A stretch of DNA of 64,000 nucleotides, from NCBI GenBank assembly GCA_963810775.1, contig CAWEOT010000009.1, positions 248,001 through 312,000 on the forward strand, in the 5' to 3' direction. Source of the stretch: DATBVX01 sp963810775 (GTDB lineage Bacteria > Pseudomonadota > Gammaproteobacteria > Steroidobacterales > Steroidobacteraceae). Under the pieces are notes generated by a model that saw only the letters and a list, made by a program, of their open reading frames with translations, made no database searches and was not told the DNA's origin. Of this stretch, positions 1-8,217 are shown in pieces. The first letter of the stretch is position 1. Each line of letters starts with the position of its first letter. Both the position numbers and the translations under genes were made by a program.

Positions 1-2
1 GC

Positions 3-446
3 TGGCGGCCACACTACGCCGTGCTGGGCCGAGTCGAGGGCATCCGGGGCTTCCACGACATCAAGCGCTATCCCGAAGCGCGGCTCGTTCCGGGCCTGGT
101 CCTGTTCCGCTGGGATGCGCCGCTCTTCTTCGCCAATGCCGAGCTGTTTCACCAGCGCGTGCTCGAGGCCGTGGCGCAATCGCCGACACCGGTGCAGCGG
201 ATCATCGTGACCGCCGAGCCGGTCACCGGCATCGACGTGACCTCGGCGGACATGCTCGCCGAGCTGCAGCAGGCCCTGCGTGAATCGGGCATCGAGATGC
301 ACTTCGCGGAAATGAAGGACCCGGTCAAGGACAAGCTGAAGCGCTTTGAGCTGTTCGAGCGCTTCGGTGCCGCGAACTTCCATCCCACCATAGGCGCCGC
401 CGTCGATGCGTACGTCGAAGAGCACTCAGTGGATTGGAAACCCTGA
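3..446 (+). CDS. SulP-family anion transporter, C-terminal STAS end (5' partial)
   Basis: This reading frame is open from the left edge of the window to a TGA at 444-446, so only the last 147 residues are present. The sequence matches the cytoplasmic STAS domain that closes SulP sulfate/bicarbonate transporters: a beta-rich start (YAVLGRVEG), then LVLFRWDAPLFFANAELF, then a GIDVTSAD segment where anti-sigma-antagonist-like STAS domains carry their Asp-x-Thr/Ser motif, then the closing helices. The membrane domain lies outside the window, so the transported anion (sulfate, bicarbonate or other) cannot be told. It is the last gene before the cassette-like block. Confidence 0.85.
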   Translation, partial: WRPHYAVLGRVEGIRGFHDIKRYPEARLVPGLVLFRWDAPLFFANAELFHQRVLEAVAQSPTPVQRIIVTAEPVTGIDVTSADMLAELQQALRESGIEMHFAEMKDPVKDKLKRFELFERFGAANFHPTIGAAVDAYVEEHSVDWKP

Positions 447-488
447 AAAGCCGCGGCTCAGGCGTGAAGCTGGGTTGGATCGTACGGC

Positions 489-510
489 CGCTGAACCGGG
501 ACGTTACGCG
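489..510 (+). repeat. Degenerate attC-like 3' box
   Basis: The sequence CTGAACCGGGACGTTACGC resembles the right end of the attC-like family seen downstream (GCTCAACGCGGACGTTAGGC). It has no visible left half and may be a decayed site. An almost identical fragment occurs at about 19001-19019. Confidence 0.25.
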
Positions 511-549
511 ACGGTCGCACTATCAATCGATCCCCGACGGAGGCGCTCC

Positions 550-957
550 ATGGCTACCATTTGCAAGGAAGCTGAAATCACTCGAAATGCGGGCTTTGTC
601 TGGGACGCAATCCGGGACGTGGGCTCTATTCATAAACGTCTTGTCCCCGGGTTCGTCGTCGACTGCAAGCTGGAAGGCGACTCGCGTCGCATAACCTTCG
701 CAAATGGGATGGCAGTACGCGAGATCATCGTCGCCGTCGACGACAAGACGCGTCGACACGCTTGGTCCGCTCGCGGCGAGCCGCTTACTCACCACAACGC
801 GTCTATCCAGGTCTTTGCGGAAGGCGACGACAAGTGTCGGGTTGTCTGGATTGCGGATGTGATGCCGAATGAGGTTGCTGACACCGTTGGCGAGATGATG
901 TTGCAAGGGTTAGCCGCAATGAAGCGAACGCTGGAAGGATCCGCAGCGGACAGTTAG
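550..957 (+). CDS. SRPBCC (polyketide cyclase-like) protein
   Basis: This 135-residue protein has the START/Bet v1 helix-grip pattern: an N-terminal strand followed by FVWDAIRDVGSIHKRLVPGF, alternating strands, and a long C-terminal helix (VADTVGEMMLQGLAAMKRTLE). Such proteins bind small hydrophobic ligands in a cytoplasmic cavity; the ligand cannot be predicted. The ATG at 550 was chosen because the fold begins directly after it; upstream codons of the same frame run into the SulP gene. A degenerate attC-like box lies just upstream, suggesting the gene arrived as a cassette. Confidence 0.75.
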   Translation: MATICKEAEITRNAGFVWDAIRDVGSIHKRLVPGFVVDCKLEGDSRRITFANGMAVREIIVAVDDKTRRHAWSARGEPLTHHNASIQVFAEGDDKCRVVWIADVMPNEVADTVGEMMLQGLAAMKRTLEGSAADS

Positions 958-1127
958 TTCACGCGCCGCGCCTGGATGCGGCAGCTGCAAAGCACCGCAG
1001 TATGCCGCCCGAAGCGAACGATGGGCCTCACGACGCGTCGAATCGGTCGTTGGCGTGTCGATTCTTGGACGTCTCGATCGTCTTACATTCAGAGGGGCGT
1101 CCTCTGAACTTTCACGGAGTCATTCCC

Positions 1128-1568
1128 ATGAGCACTGTACAACTTCATCGTGTAATTCGTGCAACGCCTGAAAGGATATATCGGGCCTTTCTAGATGCTG
1201 ATGCCATGGCCAAATGGCTGCCGCCGAATGGTTTCACCGGCAAGGTTCATCAGATGGATGCCAGGGTCGGGGGCAGCTACAAGATGTCATTCACGAACTT
1301 TACGACCGGCAAGAGCCATTCGTTTGGCGGGAAGTACCTTGAACTCAAACCGAACGAGCTGCTCCGCTACACCGACGCCTTCGACGACCCGAACCTGCCA
1401 GGGAAAATGGACACCACCGTATCTCTGAAGAAAGTCTTGGTGGGAACCGAACTGAAGGTGGTCCAGGAGGGTATTCCTGACGCCATTCCCGCCGAGGCCT
1501 GCTACCTCGGTTGGCAGGAGTCTCTGACGCTTCTCGCCAAACTGGTCGAGGCTGAAATTCCCGATTGA
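1128..1568 (+). CDS. AHSA1-type SRPBCC protein
   Basis: This 146-residue protein belongs to the activator-of-Hsp90-ATPase-like branch of the SRPBCC superfamily. It shows the opening RVIRATPERIYRAFLDADAMAKWLPP, the mid-domain GGSYKMSF, and a C-terminal helix beginning GWQESLTLLAKLVE. Family members are single-domain ligand-binding or toxin-responsive proteins of mostly unknown function. The ATG at 1128 is preceded by a GGAG; the frame is open further upstream but that part has no family similarity. The 957-1128 gap holds only a small hairpin (AGAGG/CCTCT near 1091-1105). Confidence 0.75.
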   Translation: MSTVQLHRVIRATPERIYRAFLDADAMAKWLPPNGFTGKVHQMDARVGGSYKMSFTNFTTGKSHSFGGKYLELKPNELLRYTDAFDDPNLPGKMDTTVSLKKVLVGTELKVVQEGIPDAIPAEACYLGWQESLTLLAKLVEAEIPD

Positions 1569-1609
1569 CGGAGCTGACGTCGGTTAGCTGACAGGAGTGC
1601 ATTGACGTC

Positions 1610-1936
1610 ATGCACGACTTCGATCCTCACCTGGTGCACATGCTCCTCGATCTCGTTCCCGCAGCCTTGTTGTTCGTGGCAGGCTTTGTGCTCGCCTTGA
1701 GACGTCCCAAGGCATCGAGTCTCCTCGTCCTGATCGGATTTCTTCTGATCCTCGCAGCCGGGCTAGCGAGGAACTTCCTTGGGGTCGACGGCCCACTCGA
1801 TGCCTATGTGGAGCGTATCGTTGGGAGCTCTGACCGACTACAGTCGCTGGCTTTCTACGCGGGCAGACTTGGCGCGACGCTCGCCGGGATCGGTCTGATC
1901 TGGCATGCGTTTCAGCTAAAGTACTTGGGCCCATGA
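1610..1936 (+). CDS. Small membrane protein of unknown function
   Basis: This is a 108-residue protein with three probable transmembrane segments: about residues 10-30 (MLLDLVPAALLFVAGFVLAL), 36-56 (ASSLLVLIGFLLILAAGLA) and 84-102. It starts at an ATG preceded by AGGAG (about 1592). I do not recognise the family. Its stop lies a few bases before a well-formed attC-like site, so it sits in the position of a gene cassette ORF. Confidence 0.55.
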   Translation: MHDFDPHLVHMLLDLVPAALLFVAGFVLALRRPKASSLLVLIGFLLILAAGLARNFLGVDGPLDAYVERIVGSSDRLQSLAFYAGRLGATLAGIGLIWHAFQLKYLGP

Positions 1937-1940
1937 ATGC

Positions 1941-2030
1941 GCCACCTGACAACGCGTTGGATCAACCGCGGCAGGGATAAAGTGCCAACGCCCATCACAC
2001 TGCAGCGCATTGCTCAACGCGGACGTCAAG
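1941..2030 (+). repeat. attC-like recombination site
   Basis: This 90-bp site begins ACCTGACAACGCGTTGG and ends TTGCTCAACGCGGACGTCAAG. The inner boxes CGCGTTG and CAACGCG are exact inverted complements, as the L'' and L' boxes of integron attC sites are. Between them lies GATAAAGTGCCAACG, which recurs in the sites at 12471 and 14496. The site follows one small ORF and precedes another. It is one of the clearest members of the family. Confidence 0.65.
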
Positions 2031-2035
2031 GGAGC

Positions 2036-2317
2036 ATGCGGCGCATTGGAGCCATAGTCGGGATTCTTGCGGTCGTAACAATGGCCGATGCGGATACTGT
2101 GAAAGGAGAACTCTCGTTCAACCCCGAGGGGGTCGGGAAGGTCCTGGAATGCAAGAGTGGACGCATATTTGCTTTGGGAACGATGGCAACCAATCCATAC
2201 CTTCGCCTGGTGCAGCGGTATTGGCGGGCCTCGTTCCATGGCAAGACACCGGTCTTAATCGAGGTAGGTGGAGTGGTAACGAGGAACGAGCACGCCTGGG
2301 ACCGCGTTGACTCTTGA
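2036..2317 (+). CDS. Small secreted protein of unknown function
   Basis: From ATG 2036, directly after the attC-like site, a 93-residue protein is encoded. Residues 1-18 (MRRIGAIVGILAVVTMAD) look like a short signal peptide or membrane anchor; the rest is a small beta-rich domain with a single Cys (LECKSG) and the segment PVLIEVGGVVTR. The frame is open through the attC-like site upstream, so a longer start exists, but that part is only translated repeat. The family is not recognised. Confidence 0.5.
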   Translation: MRRIGAIVGILAVVTMADADTVKGELSFNPEGVGKVLECKSGRIFALGTMATNPYLRLVQRYWRASFHGKTPVLIEVGGVVTRNEHAWDRVDS

Positions 2318-2390
2318 ATCCCCGAACGTGGTTGTGCTGTACGGTGGCCGGTGCAGTGACTATGGACAAACATGATCGGGGGCGTCAGGC

Positions 2391-2420
2391 CGAATCACTT
2401 GCTCAATGCGGTCGTTAGCC
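2391..2420 (+). repeat. attC-like site, 3' half clear
   Basis: The segment GCTCAATGCGGTCGTTAGCC matches the right end of the attC-like family, including the terminal GTTAGCC core box. A matching left end cannot be delimited in 2318-2390; a GCGTTGA at about 2304 inside the end of the upstream gene is a weak candidate. The next gene starts 16 bp downstream with its own GGGAGG. Confidence 0.45.
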
Positions 2421-2436
2421 CACCGGGAGGACTGCT

Positions 2437-3429
2437 ATGGATCGCCGCCGACTGCTCAAGCTAACCAGCATTGCCTTCGCGGGCGCGACGGTCTTACCGA
2501 CGATCGGCTGCACCAAGGCCAAGAGCCAAAGCCCGGGACTTTGGAACGTCTGGGACAATGCCATTGCACGTGCCCGATTCGTCTCGCTGTCTCATGTGCT
2601 GACGCCAGACACGCCACTTTGGAAGGGCTTCCCGTCTGTGACGGAATTCCAGCAGGGCAAGGCACGACTCGATGACACCTCGCCGTACGATGCGCTTACC
2701 TACGAGAAGACGGGCCTCGAAACCACAGCGTATGTCCTACCCACCGACCAATTCGGCACACAACTGGATCCTCCCGCGCACTGGCATCAATGCTTTCCAG
2801 CGATTGATGAATTACCGGCCACGATCGCACTGCGCAAACTTGCGGTGATTTCCATCGTCGAGCAGGTGCAGAGAGACGCTAACTATCACCTCACAGCTGA
2901 CGATGTGCGTGCATGGGAACACACTCACGGCGCGATTCCAGCAGGGAGCGTTGTCATGGTGCGTTCGGACTGGTCCAAGCGCTGGCCTGACAAGACGTTG
3001 ATGCAGCCCGCCGACGGCAAGTTTCCCGGCGTGAGTCTCGATGCGCTCAAGCTGCTGCACCTCGAACGTCACATCCTGCTCCATGGCCACGAACCGCTGG
3101 ACACAGATTCCACACCAACTTTGGTTGGAGAGGATTGGCTGATGAACAACGGCTACATGCAGGCCGAGGCCGTCACCAATCTGGATCAACTACCTGCGAC
3201 CGGCGCCTTGGTGGCAGTCGGGTTTCCGCGTCTGCGGGGTGGAACTGGTGGCTTTGTCAGTTTCACCGCAATCTGCCCGGCCGATTGGTCCCACGGCACT
3301 CGCCCTGGCGAAGTCGCTGAAGCACCTCTGGCCTACAACGAGAAGCGTTTGGTGTGGAATGAGGCTAGTGGCATGCGAGAACGTACAGCCGCTTGCGACA
3401 AGCCGAAGGGAAAGCAGAGTTTCAATTGA
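2437..3429 (+). CDS. Cyclase-family (kynurenine formamidase-like) metal hydrolase, exported
   Basis: This 330-residue protein starts with a Tat-like signal (RRRLLKL) ending in a possible lipobox with Cys25 (PTIGC), so it is probably exported and perhaps lipid-anchored. The rest matches the cyclase superfamily of metal-dependent amidohydrolases: SLSHVLTPDTPLW near residue 51, the metal-site segment GTQLDPPAHW at about 107-116, and HGHEPLDTDSTP further on. The first His of the usual GTHxDxPxH motif is Gln here, a variant also found in some subfamilies. The substrate is unknown. A GGGAGG lies just before the ATG, after an attC-like end. Confidence 0.75.
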   Translation: MDRRRLLKLTSIAFAGATVLPTIGCTKAKSQSPGLWNVWDNAIARARFVSLSHVLTPDTPLWKGFPSVTEFQQGKARLDDTSPYDALTYEKTGLETTAYVLPTDQFGTQLDPPAHWHQCFPAIDELPATIALRKLAVISIVEQVQRDANYHLTADDVRAWEHTHGAIPAGSVVMVRSDWSKRWPDKTLMQPADGKFPGVSLDALKLLHLERHILLHGHEPLDTDSTPTLVGEDWLMNNGYMQAEAVTNLDQLPATGALVAVGFPRLRGGTGGFVSFTAICPADWSHGTRPGEVAEAPLAYNEKRLVWNEASGMRERTAACDKPKGKQSFN

Positions 3430-3467
3430 TATACGGCTGAGCGTAGGAGTGCCAGTAGAAGCAAGCG

Positions 3468-3959
3468 ATGAACATCAATCTGATTGGCGTAGTCATCTGC
3501 CTCGTGATGCTACAGGCTGCCTGTCACAACTCGTCGACTCCGGACGAGGCGCGAATGGCTGTGCTGACTGCGGAGCGCGAGTGGGCTGCGGCGGCACGAA
3601 ACAAGGATCTACAACGCAGTATTTCTTTCCTGGCTGATGACGCAATCATGTTCCCACCCGGGCAGGGCCCTCTGGTCGGGAAGGGTGCGATTCGTGACTA
3701 CATCGCGTCTTCCTTCGCAACTCCAGGGTTCAGCGTCACTTGGGAACCAGAGGACGTGGTGGTGGCGAAGGGCGGAGACCTTGCTTACACCCATGCACGA
3801 AGCGTGTACACGTTCCCCGGACCCGATCAAACTCTTCAAACGTTACATGGAAAGGGCGTCGCGATTTGGCGCAAGGATACTGACGGTCGCTGGCGCTGCG
3901 TCGTCGACATATGGAACGAGGCGCCGTCGCCCGGCATTACAGTGGGCTCGGAGGAGTGA
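3468..3959 (+). CDS. DUF4440 / SnoaL-like lipoprotein
   Basis: This 163-residue protein has a signal peptide with lipobox Cys at about residue 19 (LQAAC), so it is probably a lipoprotein. The body is an NTF2-like fold of the DUF4440 type: EREWAAAARNKDLQRSISFLADDAIMFPPGQGPLVGKGAIRDYI, followed by the late strands IWRKDTDGRWRCVVDIWNE. NTF2-like domains of this group are small cone-shaped pockets of mostly unknown role. It ends 5 bp before the start of the next gene, so the two are probably co-translated in one cassette. Confidence 0.75.
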   Translation: MNINLIGVVICLVMLQAACHNSSTPDEARMAVLTAEREWAAAARNKDLQRSISFLADDAIMFPPGQGPLVGKGAIRDYIASSFATPGFSVTWEPEDVVVAKGGDLAYTHARSVYTFPGPDQTLQTLHGKGVAIWRKDTDGRWRCVVDIWNEAPSPGITVGSEE

Positions 3960-3964
3960 CAGCT

Positions 3965-4780
3965 ATGCAGCATCTGCGCAGTCTGAGCCTGTTGATGTTG
4001 TTGCTCACGGTGGCTCTCTCGGCCGCTGCGGAGCCCGCTGGTTTCAGGATTGAAGTCCTGGTGCACAAGCGCGCGTCGGGGCCATTCACGATTCCTGTCC
4101 GATGTCTCAATGGCTGTGCCTGGAAGGCCACGACTATCGACTGTCCGGTGGAAGGAAATGAATGTCGCGCAATCGTCGATGGTCGGAGTGGCGTCGAGCC
4201 GTATGTCGACGAGTCAAGCGGCTCAGATCAGGTACGCCCATTGAGCGGCACGGTATGCCTGGGTCTTGCCCCCGGGCTGTCTCAGCCCGAAGAAGCAAAG
4301 GGATTGACGGGGATTCCTGCGGGCGTACTCATCATGTCGGTGGCGACCGGTTCTCCGGCTGAAATTGCAGGCTTCAAGGAAGGAGATCTGTTGACGAGTT
4401 TCAACGCGGTACCAATCCAGCAAGGCAAGGAGTTGCGCGAGGTGCTTCCAAGCCTGGTGGCCGGCGAGTTGTTCAAGGCCACGATCTATCGCGCGGGAAC
4501 GCTGGTCCCCATCAGCGGCTCTCTCGGTATCTGGACGACTGCCGACACATGCCTACCTGCAGACCCTGAGCTTCTCGCGAGACCCGCTGTCATGCCCAGG
4601 GACCCGAAGCCAACAACTCGCTTCACTCTCGCCTTTGATGACATCGGGAGCGCTGAATTGCGGTGTTTGACAGGATGTCCCTGGGAGACGTCGACGCCAT
4701 GCAAGCAGACGCAGCGCTGCACATTCCAGATCGACGAGAATGGCGATGCTCAGGGAAGTGCCACCGAAGCAGCGCCGTGA
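3965..4780 (+). CDS. Secreted PDZ protein flanked by two cysteine modules (paralogue A)
   Basis: This 271-residue protein has a signal peptide (residues 1-22, ending SAAAEP), an N-terminal cysteine module (RCLNGCAW followed by two more Cys and IVDGRSG, about 40-75), a central PDZ-like domain (GVLIMSVATGSPAEIAGFKEGDLLTSFNAVPIQ, about 125-190), and a second cysteine module near the C terminus (RCLTGCPW, then CKQTQRC and FQIDENGD). The two end modules resemble each other. A close paralogue lies at 23136-23951. The periplasmic location and PDZ fold suggest peptide or protein binding, but no protease domain is present. ATG 3965 is preceded by GGAGGAG inside the previous gene's end. Confidence 0.65.
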   Translation: MQHLRSLSLLMLLLTVALSAAAEPAGFRIEVLVHKRASGPFTIPVRCLNGCAWKATTIDCPVEGNECRAIVDGRSGVEPYVDESSGSDQVRPLSGTVCLGLAPGLSQPEEAKGLTGIPAGVLIMSVATGSPAEIAGFKEGDLLTSFNAVPIQQGKELREVLPSLVAGELFKATIYRAGTLVPISGSLGIWTTADTCLPADPELLARPAVMPRDPKPTTRFTLAFDDIGSAELRCLTGCPWETSTPCKQTQRCTFQIDENGDAQGSATEAAP

Positions 4781-4803
4781 ATCCGCGACTCGCGACAGCC
4801 CAG

Positions 4804-5289
4804 CTACTCGCCGTTGCCTGGCACCGCATCCACCGACGATTCAAACGCAATGAAAAGAACGCACGGCGTGGTGCTGACGCATGAGCCGCTGTGTGGAAGC
4901 TTGGCCGGACCGTACGCGTAGGTTCCGGGCTTGAGGACCGTGGATGTCTGGCCCTCGTAGGCCACGTGAAGCTCGCCGGCGACCAGGACCATGCGCTCGG
5001 CGGACGTGTGCCAGTGCAACGGCAGCTGAGAGCCGGCCGGGACCTTGAAGAAGACATCGGCGTTGGGTTCCGCAGGGTCCCCACGCAGCACAGCGAGGCC
5101 GCACCCGGCTGGCAAGAAGTCCGGGCACGGACCCCACTTGAGAGCTGAGTCATCTGCGTGCCACTTGATCGCCGGCTGCTGAGCGAGATCCTCGGCGGAG
5201 GCCGGCGAAGTAGCGAAACCTGACGCAACAAGCACTGTTGAACCCAGCAGTGCCCGCAGTGACTTGCAAGTCATCTCCGCGTGAAGCAT
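4804..5289 (-). CDS. Exported cupin-domain protein
   Basis: This 161-residue minus-strand protein has a signal peptide (to about ASPASA) and a single cupin barrel: PLHWHTSAERMVLVAGELHVAYEGQ supplies the HxH...E metal-binding motif and LKPGTYAYGPAKLPHSGSC the second motif with its His. The start ATG at 5289 is set by a GGAGT about 8 bases upstream; a GTG at 5298 would sit on top of that ribosome site. It follows a tautomerase gene on the same strand and is probably co-transcribed with it. The substrate is unknown. Confidence 0.75.
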   Translation of the reverse strand: MLHAEMTCKSLRALLGSTVLVASGFATSPASAEDLAQQPAIKWHADDSALKWGPCPDFLPAGCGLAVLRGDPAEPNADVFFKVPAGSQLPLHWHTSAERMVLVAGELHVAYEGQTSTVLKPGTYAYGPAKLPHSGSCVSTTPCVLFIAFESSVDAVPGNGE

Positions 5290-5358
5290 GGCATTCACTC
5301 CTTATCTTGTTGTGACGGGAGACACCACTTTGCCGACCGCCGCCCGGATTCGCGTGGT

Positions 5359-5583
5359 CTACGCGGCCTTGCCTGTAGCCAGCGCGTGAACATCCGCGGC
5401 GCGCAATGCCTTGCCGCCAATCGCCCAGTCCCCACCTTCGAATTCATTGATTCGAACCCAGGTGACGGGGCGCATGTTTTCGCCTTCCACCGCGATCATT
5501 GCTTCCGTGACCTTCGCGATGAGTTCCTTCTTCTGTGCCGGTGTGAAAACATCTTTGATAACGTCGATCGTAACGAGTGGCAT
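5359..5583 (-). CDS. 4-oxalocrotonate tautomerase-family protein
   Basis: This is a 74-residue protein beginning Met-Pro-Leu-Val-Thr-Ile-Asp. After Met removal the catalytic amino-terminal proline of the tautomerase superfamily would be exposed. The segment DVFTPAQKKELIAKVTEAMIAVEGE and the following PVTWVRINE are typical of small 4-OT-like hexameric subunits. ATG 5583 has AGGAGT upstream at good spacing; the frame is open further 5' but without similarity. It lies upstream of the cupin gene and is divergent from the regulator at 5736, which may control both. Confidence 0.8.
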   Translation of the reverse strand: MPLVTIDVIKDVFTPAQKKELIAKVTEAMIAVEGENMRPVTWVRINEFEGGDWAIGGKALRAADVHALATGKAA

Positions 5584-5735
5584 CGTGTGACTCCTTGATT
5601 GGTTGGGGCAGCGAAACTTCCGCAGCCCGGCGCGATAAGACTCGCACGCGCGCGCAGCCAAAGCTTGCAGAACGCCTGGAGAAATTCTGGAGAATTTCTT
5701 GGGGATCACCCGGGCGTGATCTATTCTTGCGGCCG

Positions 5736-7316
5736 ATGCTCTACAAGTTCGGTCAATTCGAACTGGATCTCGCCACGATCGAGCTGCGCGCGCGCGGCGA
5801 GACCATCAGCGTGGAGCCGCAGGTCTTTGCCTTGCTCGCGCTGCTGGTCGGAAACAGCGAGCGCCTCGTCTCAAAGGACGAGATCATCGAAAAAGTCTGG
5901 GACGGTCGCGTCGTTTCGGACGCCGCTGTGGCGAGCCGCATCAAGTCGGCGCGGCAGGCGCTCGGCGATGATGGCAAGACGCAGCAATTCATCAAGACGG
6001 TCCACGGTCAGGGGTACCGCTTCGTCGCTCAGATCCGAGCCTCACAGGGCGTTGCTGCTTCGGCCGCAGAGTCGGCAGGCGACCGGAGCGCGCCCAGCCT
6101 CGGTGCCATGGTTCAGCGCCTGGAGGGAATCTCCCGACCCTCGCTTGCGGTACTGCCGTTTCGACTGGTCGCAAGCGACGAGCGGTACGCGGCTCTCACT
6201 CATGCGCTCCCGGACGAATTGATCACGGACCTGGCACGCCTGCATTGGCTCTTCGTCACGGCCCGCGGCTCATCGTTTCGTCTGCGCGCATCCGAAACTG
6301 ATCTCGGCGAGATCGGGCGGCTGCTGCGTGTCCGCTATTGCCTGTTGGGCTCGATCGAAGTCACTGGATCAAATCTCCTCGTCTTCGTCGAGCTCGTTGA
6401 GACCGCGGATGGCGGAATCGTTTGGGCCGATCGCTTCTCCGGCCGAATCGACGATGTACATACGATGCGCGAGCAGATCCGTTCCCAGGTCCTTGCCGCG
6501 CTCGAGATCCGCATTCCGATGCACGAGGCAAGCCGCGCACGCCTGTCCGCGGTCGAGAATCTCGATGCGTGGTCGGCCTACCACCTCGGCCTGCAACACC
6601 TTTATCGTTTCAACCGGGTCGACAACGCTGCGGCTGCCGGTCTCTTCGAGCGCGCGGTCGCGCTGGATCCCGCATTCGCGCGCGCGCACGCCGGCTTGTC
6701 CTTCGTGCACTTTCAGACCGCATTCATGCATTACTCGGACGATCTCGCCAATGCGATCGGCCAGGCGCGCCGCTTCGCCGAGCGCGGATTGGAACTCGAT
6801 CCCCTCGATCCGTTCGTCAACTTCACCATGGGGCGCACCTACTGGCTCGAGGGAGATCTCGATCGGAGCCTCGGCTGGCTCGAGCGCTCCACGGAGATCA
6901 GTCCGCACTACGCTCAAGGCATTTATGCCCGCGCGTGGACCGAGGCGCTCGCCGGTCGAGCGCTGGATGGCCGGCAGCACGTCGACCTGGCGATTCGGTT
7001 GAGCCCGCTCGATCCGTTGCACTACGCGATGCTCGCGACTCGCTCGTTCACGCACATGGTGCTCGGCGAGGACGCGGAAGCGGCCGAGTGGGCGGAGCGC
7101 GGCGCGCGCTCGCCCGGTGCGCATGTGTTGATCGCGATGATTGCGGCCGCGGCGCATGCCATGAAGGGCGACAGCGGACGGGCAGAATTCTGGGCGGCGA
7201 ATGTTCGCGAGCGGAATGCTGCGCTCACTCTGGAGGACTTTTGTCGGGCGTTTCCGATGAAGTCGGACACCATGCGTGGGCGGGTGCTTGAGGCCCTGAC
7301 GAAGTTCGGCTTCTGA
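5736..7316 (+). CDS. Winged-helix (OmpR/CadC-type) regulator with TolB-like and TPR domains
   Basis: The first 95 residues of this 526-residue protein form a Trans_reg_C winged helix (FGQFELDLATIELRARGE, VSKDEIIEKVWDGRVVSDAAVASRIKSARQALGD, then TVHGQGYRF). Residues about 135-275 resemble the TolB-like N-terminal domain common in such regulators (LAVLPFRLV, DELITDLARL, LLRVRYCLLGSI), and about 300-500 are tetratricopeptide repeats (AAGLFERAVALDPAFARAHAGL and similar). No membrane segment is visible, so it is probably a cytoplasmic DNA-binding regulator. It faces the tautomerase/cupin pair across about 150 bp, which suggests it regulates them; this is inference. Confidence 0.8.
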   Translation: MLYKFGQFELDLATIELRARGETISVEPQVFALLALLVGNSERLVSKDEIIEKVWDGRVVSDAAVASRIKSARQALGDDGKTQQFIKTVHGQGYRFVAQIRASQGVAASAAESAGDRSAPSLGAMVQRLEGISRPSLAVLPFRLVASDERYAALTHALPDELITDLARLHWLFVTARGSSFRLRASETDLGEIGRLLRVRYCLLGSIEVTGSNLLVFVELVETADGGIVWADRFSGRIDDVHTMREQIRSQVLAALEIRIPMHEASRARLSAVENLDAWSAYHLGLQHLYRFNRVDNAAAAGLFERAVALDPAFARAHAGLSFVHFQTAFMHYSDDLANAIGQARRFAERGLELDPLDPFVNFTMGRTYWLEGDLDRSLGWLERSTEISPHYAQGIYARAWTEALAGRALDGRQHVDLAIRLSPLDPLHYAMLATRSFTHMVLGEDAEAAEWAERGARSPGAHVLIAMIAAAAHAMKGDSGRAEFWAANVRERNAALTLEDFCRAFPMKSDTMRGRVLEALTKFGF

Positions 7317-7382
7317 GGACGGGGCTGTCATGACAGATCGCATTGCAAGGGCCACGATGCTGCTAATTGCTAAATCCCTATC

Positions 7383-7784
7383 ATGTTGAAGACTTATACC
7401 GGTAGTTGCCACTGCGGAGCGGTTAGGTTCGAGGCCGATCTCGACCTCTCGCAAGGCACGTACAGATGCAACTGTTCAATCTGCAGACGAAACCGTTTCT
7501 GGCCCGCCGTTGCCAGGCCGGAAGGCTTTCGTCTGATCGCAGGTAGAGAGGAACTCACCGAGTATCGTTTCAACACCAAGAAGAACCAGCACTTCTTCTG
7601 CAAGCACTGCGGGGTCCGTGCCTTTGGTGTGGGAAACGAAACACCGATTGGAAAGATGTACGGTGTCAACGTAGGTTGCCTACAGGGCGTAACGGAGGAG
7701 GAACTCTCGAAGGTTCCTATTACTTACGTCGACGGTCTGAACGACAGATGGCAAGACACGCCTGAATTCTTTAAGCACTTGTAG
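7383..7784 (+). CDS. GFA-family zinc protein (copy 1)
   Basis: This is a 133-residue protein of the GFA / CENP-V family. Zinc-ligand cysteines occur as SCHCGAVRF (residues 8-16), NCSICRR (about 30-36) and FFCKHCGVRAF (about 72-82). Family names refer to glutathione-dependent formaldehyde activation, but most members have no proven activity. It is one of four GFA genes in the window (others at 11645, 12891 and 19968), mutually divergent in sequence, which points to separate acquisition and not recent duplication. Confidence 0.8.
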   Translation: MLKTYTGSCHCGAVRFEADLDLSQGTYRCNCSICRRNRFWPAVARPEGFRLIAGREELTEYRFNTKKNQHFFCKHCGVRAFGVGNETPIGKMYGVNVGCLQGVTEEELSKVPITYVDGLNDRWQDTPEFFKHL

Positions 7785-7865
7785 GCTGTCATGCTTGCCG
7801 GCGTGCGGCCTGGTCAACCCGTAACAGAAACACGCCACGTTAAAGTGTCCTATGACGGTTGTGCC

Positions 7866-8180
7866 ATGCGCGGCTTGATGCTTTTGGTGCGCGGAGCCGC
7901 TTACGCCGCGCTTCTCGGCGCGAGCTTGGGCTGCTCGGAGCGGCCGTCCGCACCCCCTTCCCAAGAGCGGCGCGAGCGATCTGCAGAGGAGCAACGCCTG
8001 GCGAATCTCCTGCCTGATGAGTTCGAACGCGAACACTCAGGTGCGCAGGTTTGCCTTTTGGGAACAAATTGCCTCGCGCTCGATAGCCGGCCGTTCGAGC
8101 TGTGTCTGATCGCGGCCGAACGCTGCCCGCAGGACGCAAGGTTGCAACTGGCCAATGAACGTGAAGGTCAAGGCAAGTAG
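7866..8180 (+). CDS. Small putative lipoprotein
   Basis: This 104-residue protein starts at ATG 7866 with a signal sequence ending in a lipobox-like LGASLGC (Cys about 23), followed by a Pro/Ser/Arg-rich linker and a short domain with four further cysteines (AQVCLLGTNCLAL, FELCLIAAERC). The four Cys could form two disulfides in the periplasm. The family is not recognised. It overlaps an extended version of the next ORF, but the real start of that gene lies downstream at 8218. Confidence 0.5.
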   Translation: MRGLMLLVRGAAYAALLGASLGCSERPSAPPSQERRERSAEEQRLANLLPDEFEREHSGAQVCLLGTNCLALDSRPFELCLIAAERCPQDARLQLANEREGQGK

Positions 8181-8217
8181 TGGGGTTCTGTGGCTTGAGT
8201 TTGTCGGAGGTGAGAAC

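Noticed and set aside
2544..2553. Missing first His in the cyclase metal motif (GTQ instead of GTH)
   Set aside because: Gln at this place occurs in known cyclase subfamilies, so it is not clear evidence of an inactive enzyme; it is noted only in the gene entry at 2437.
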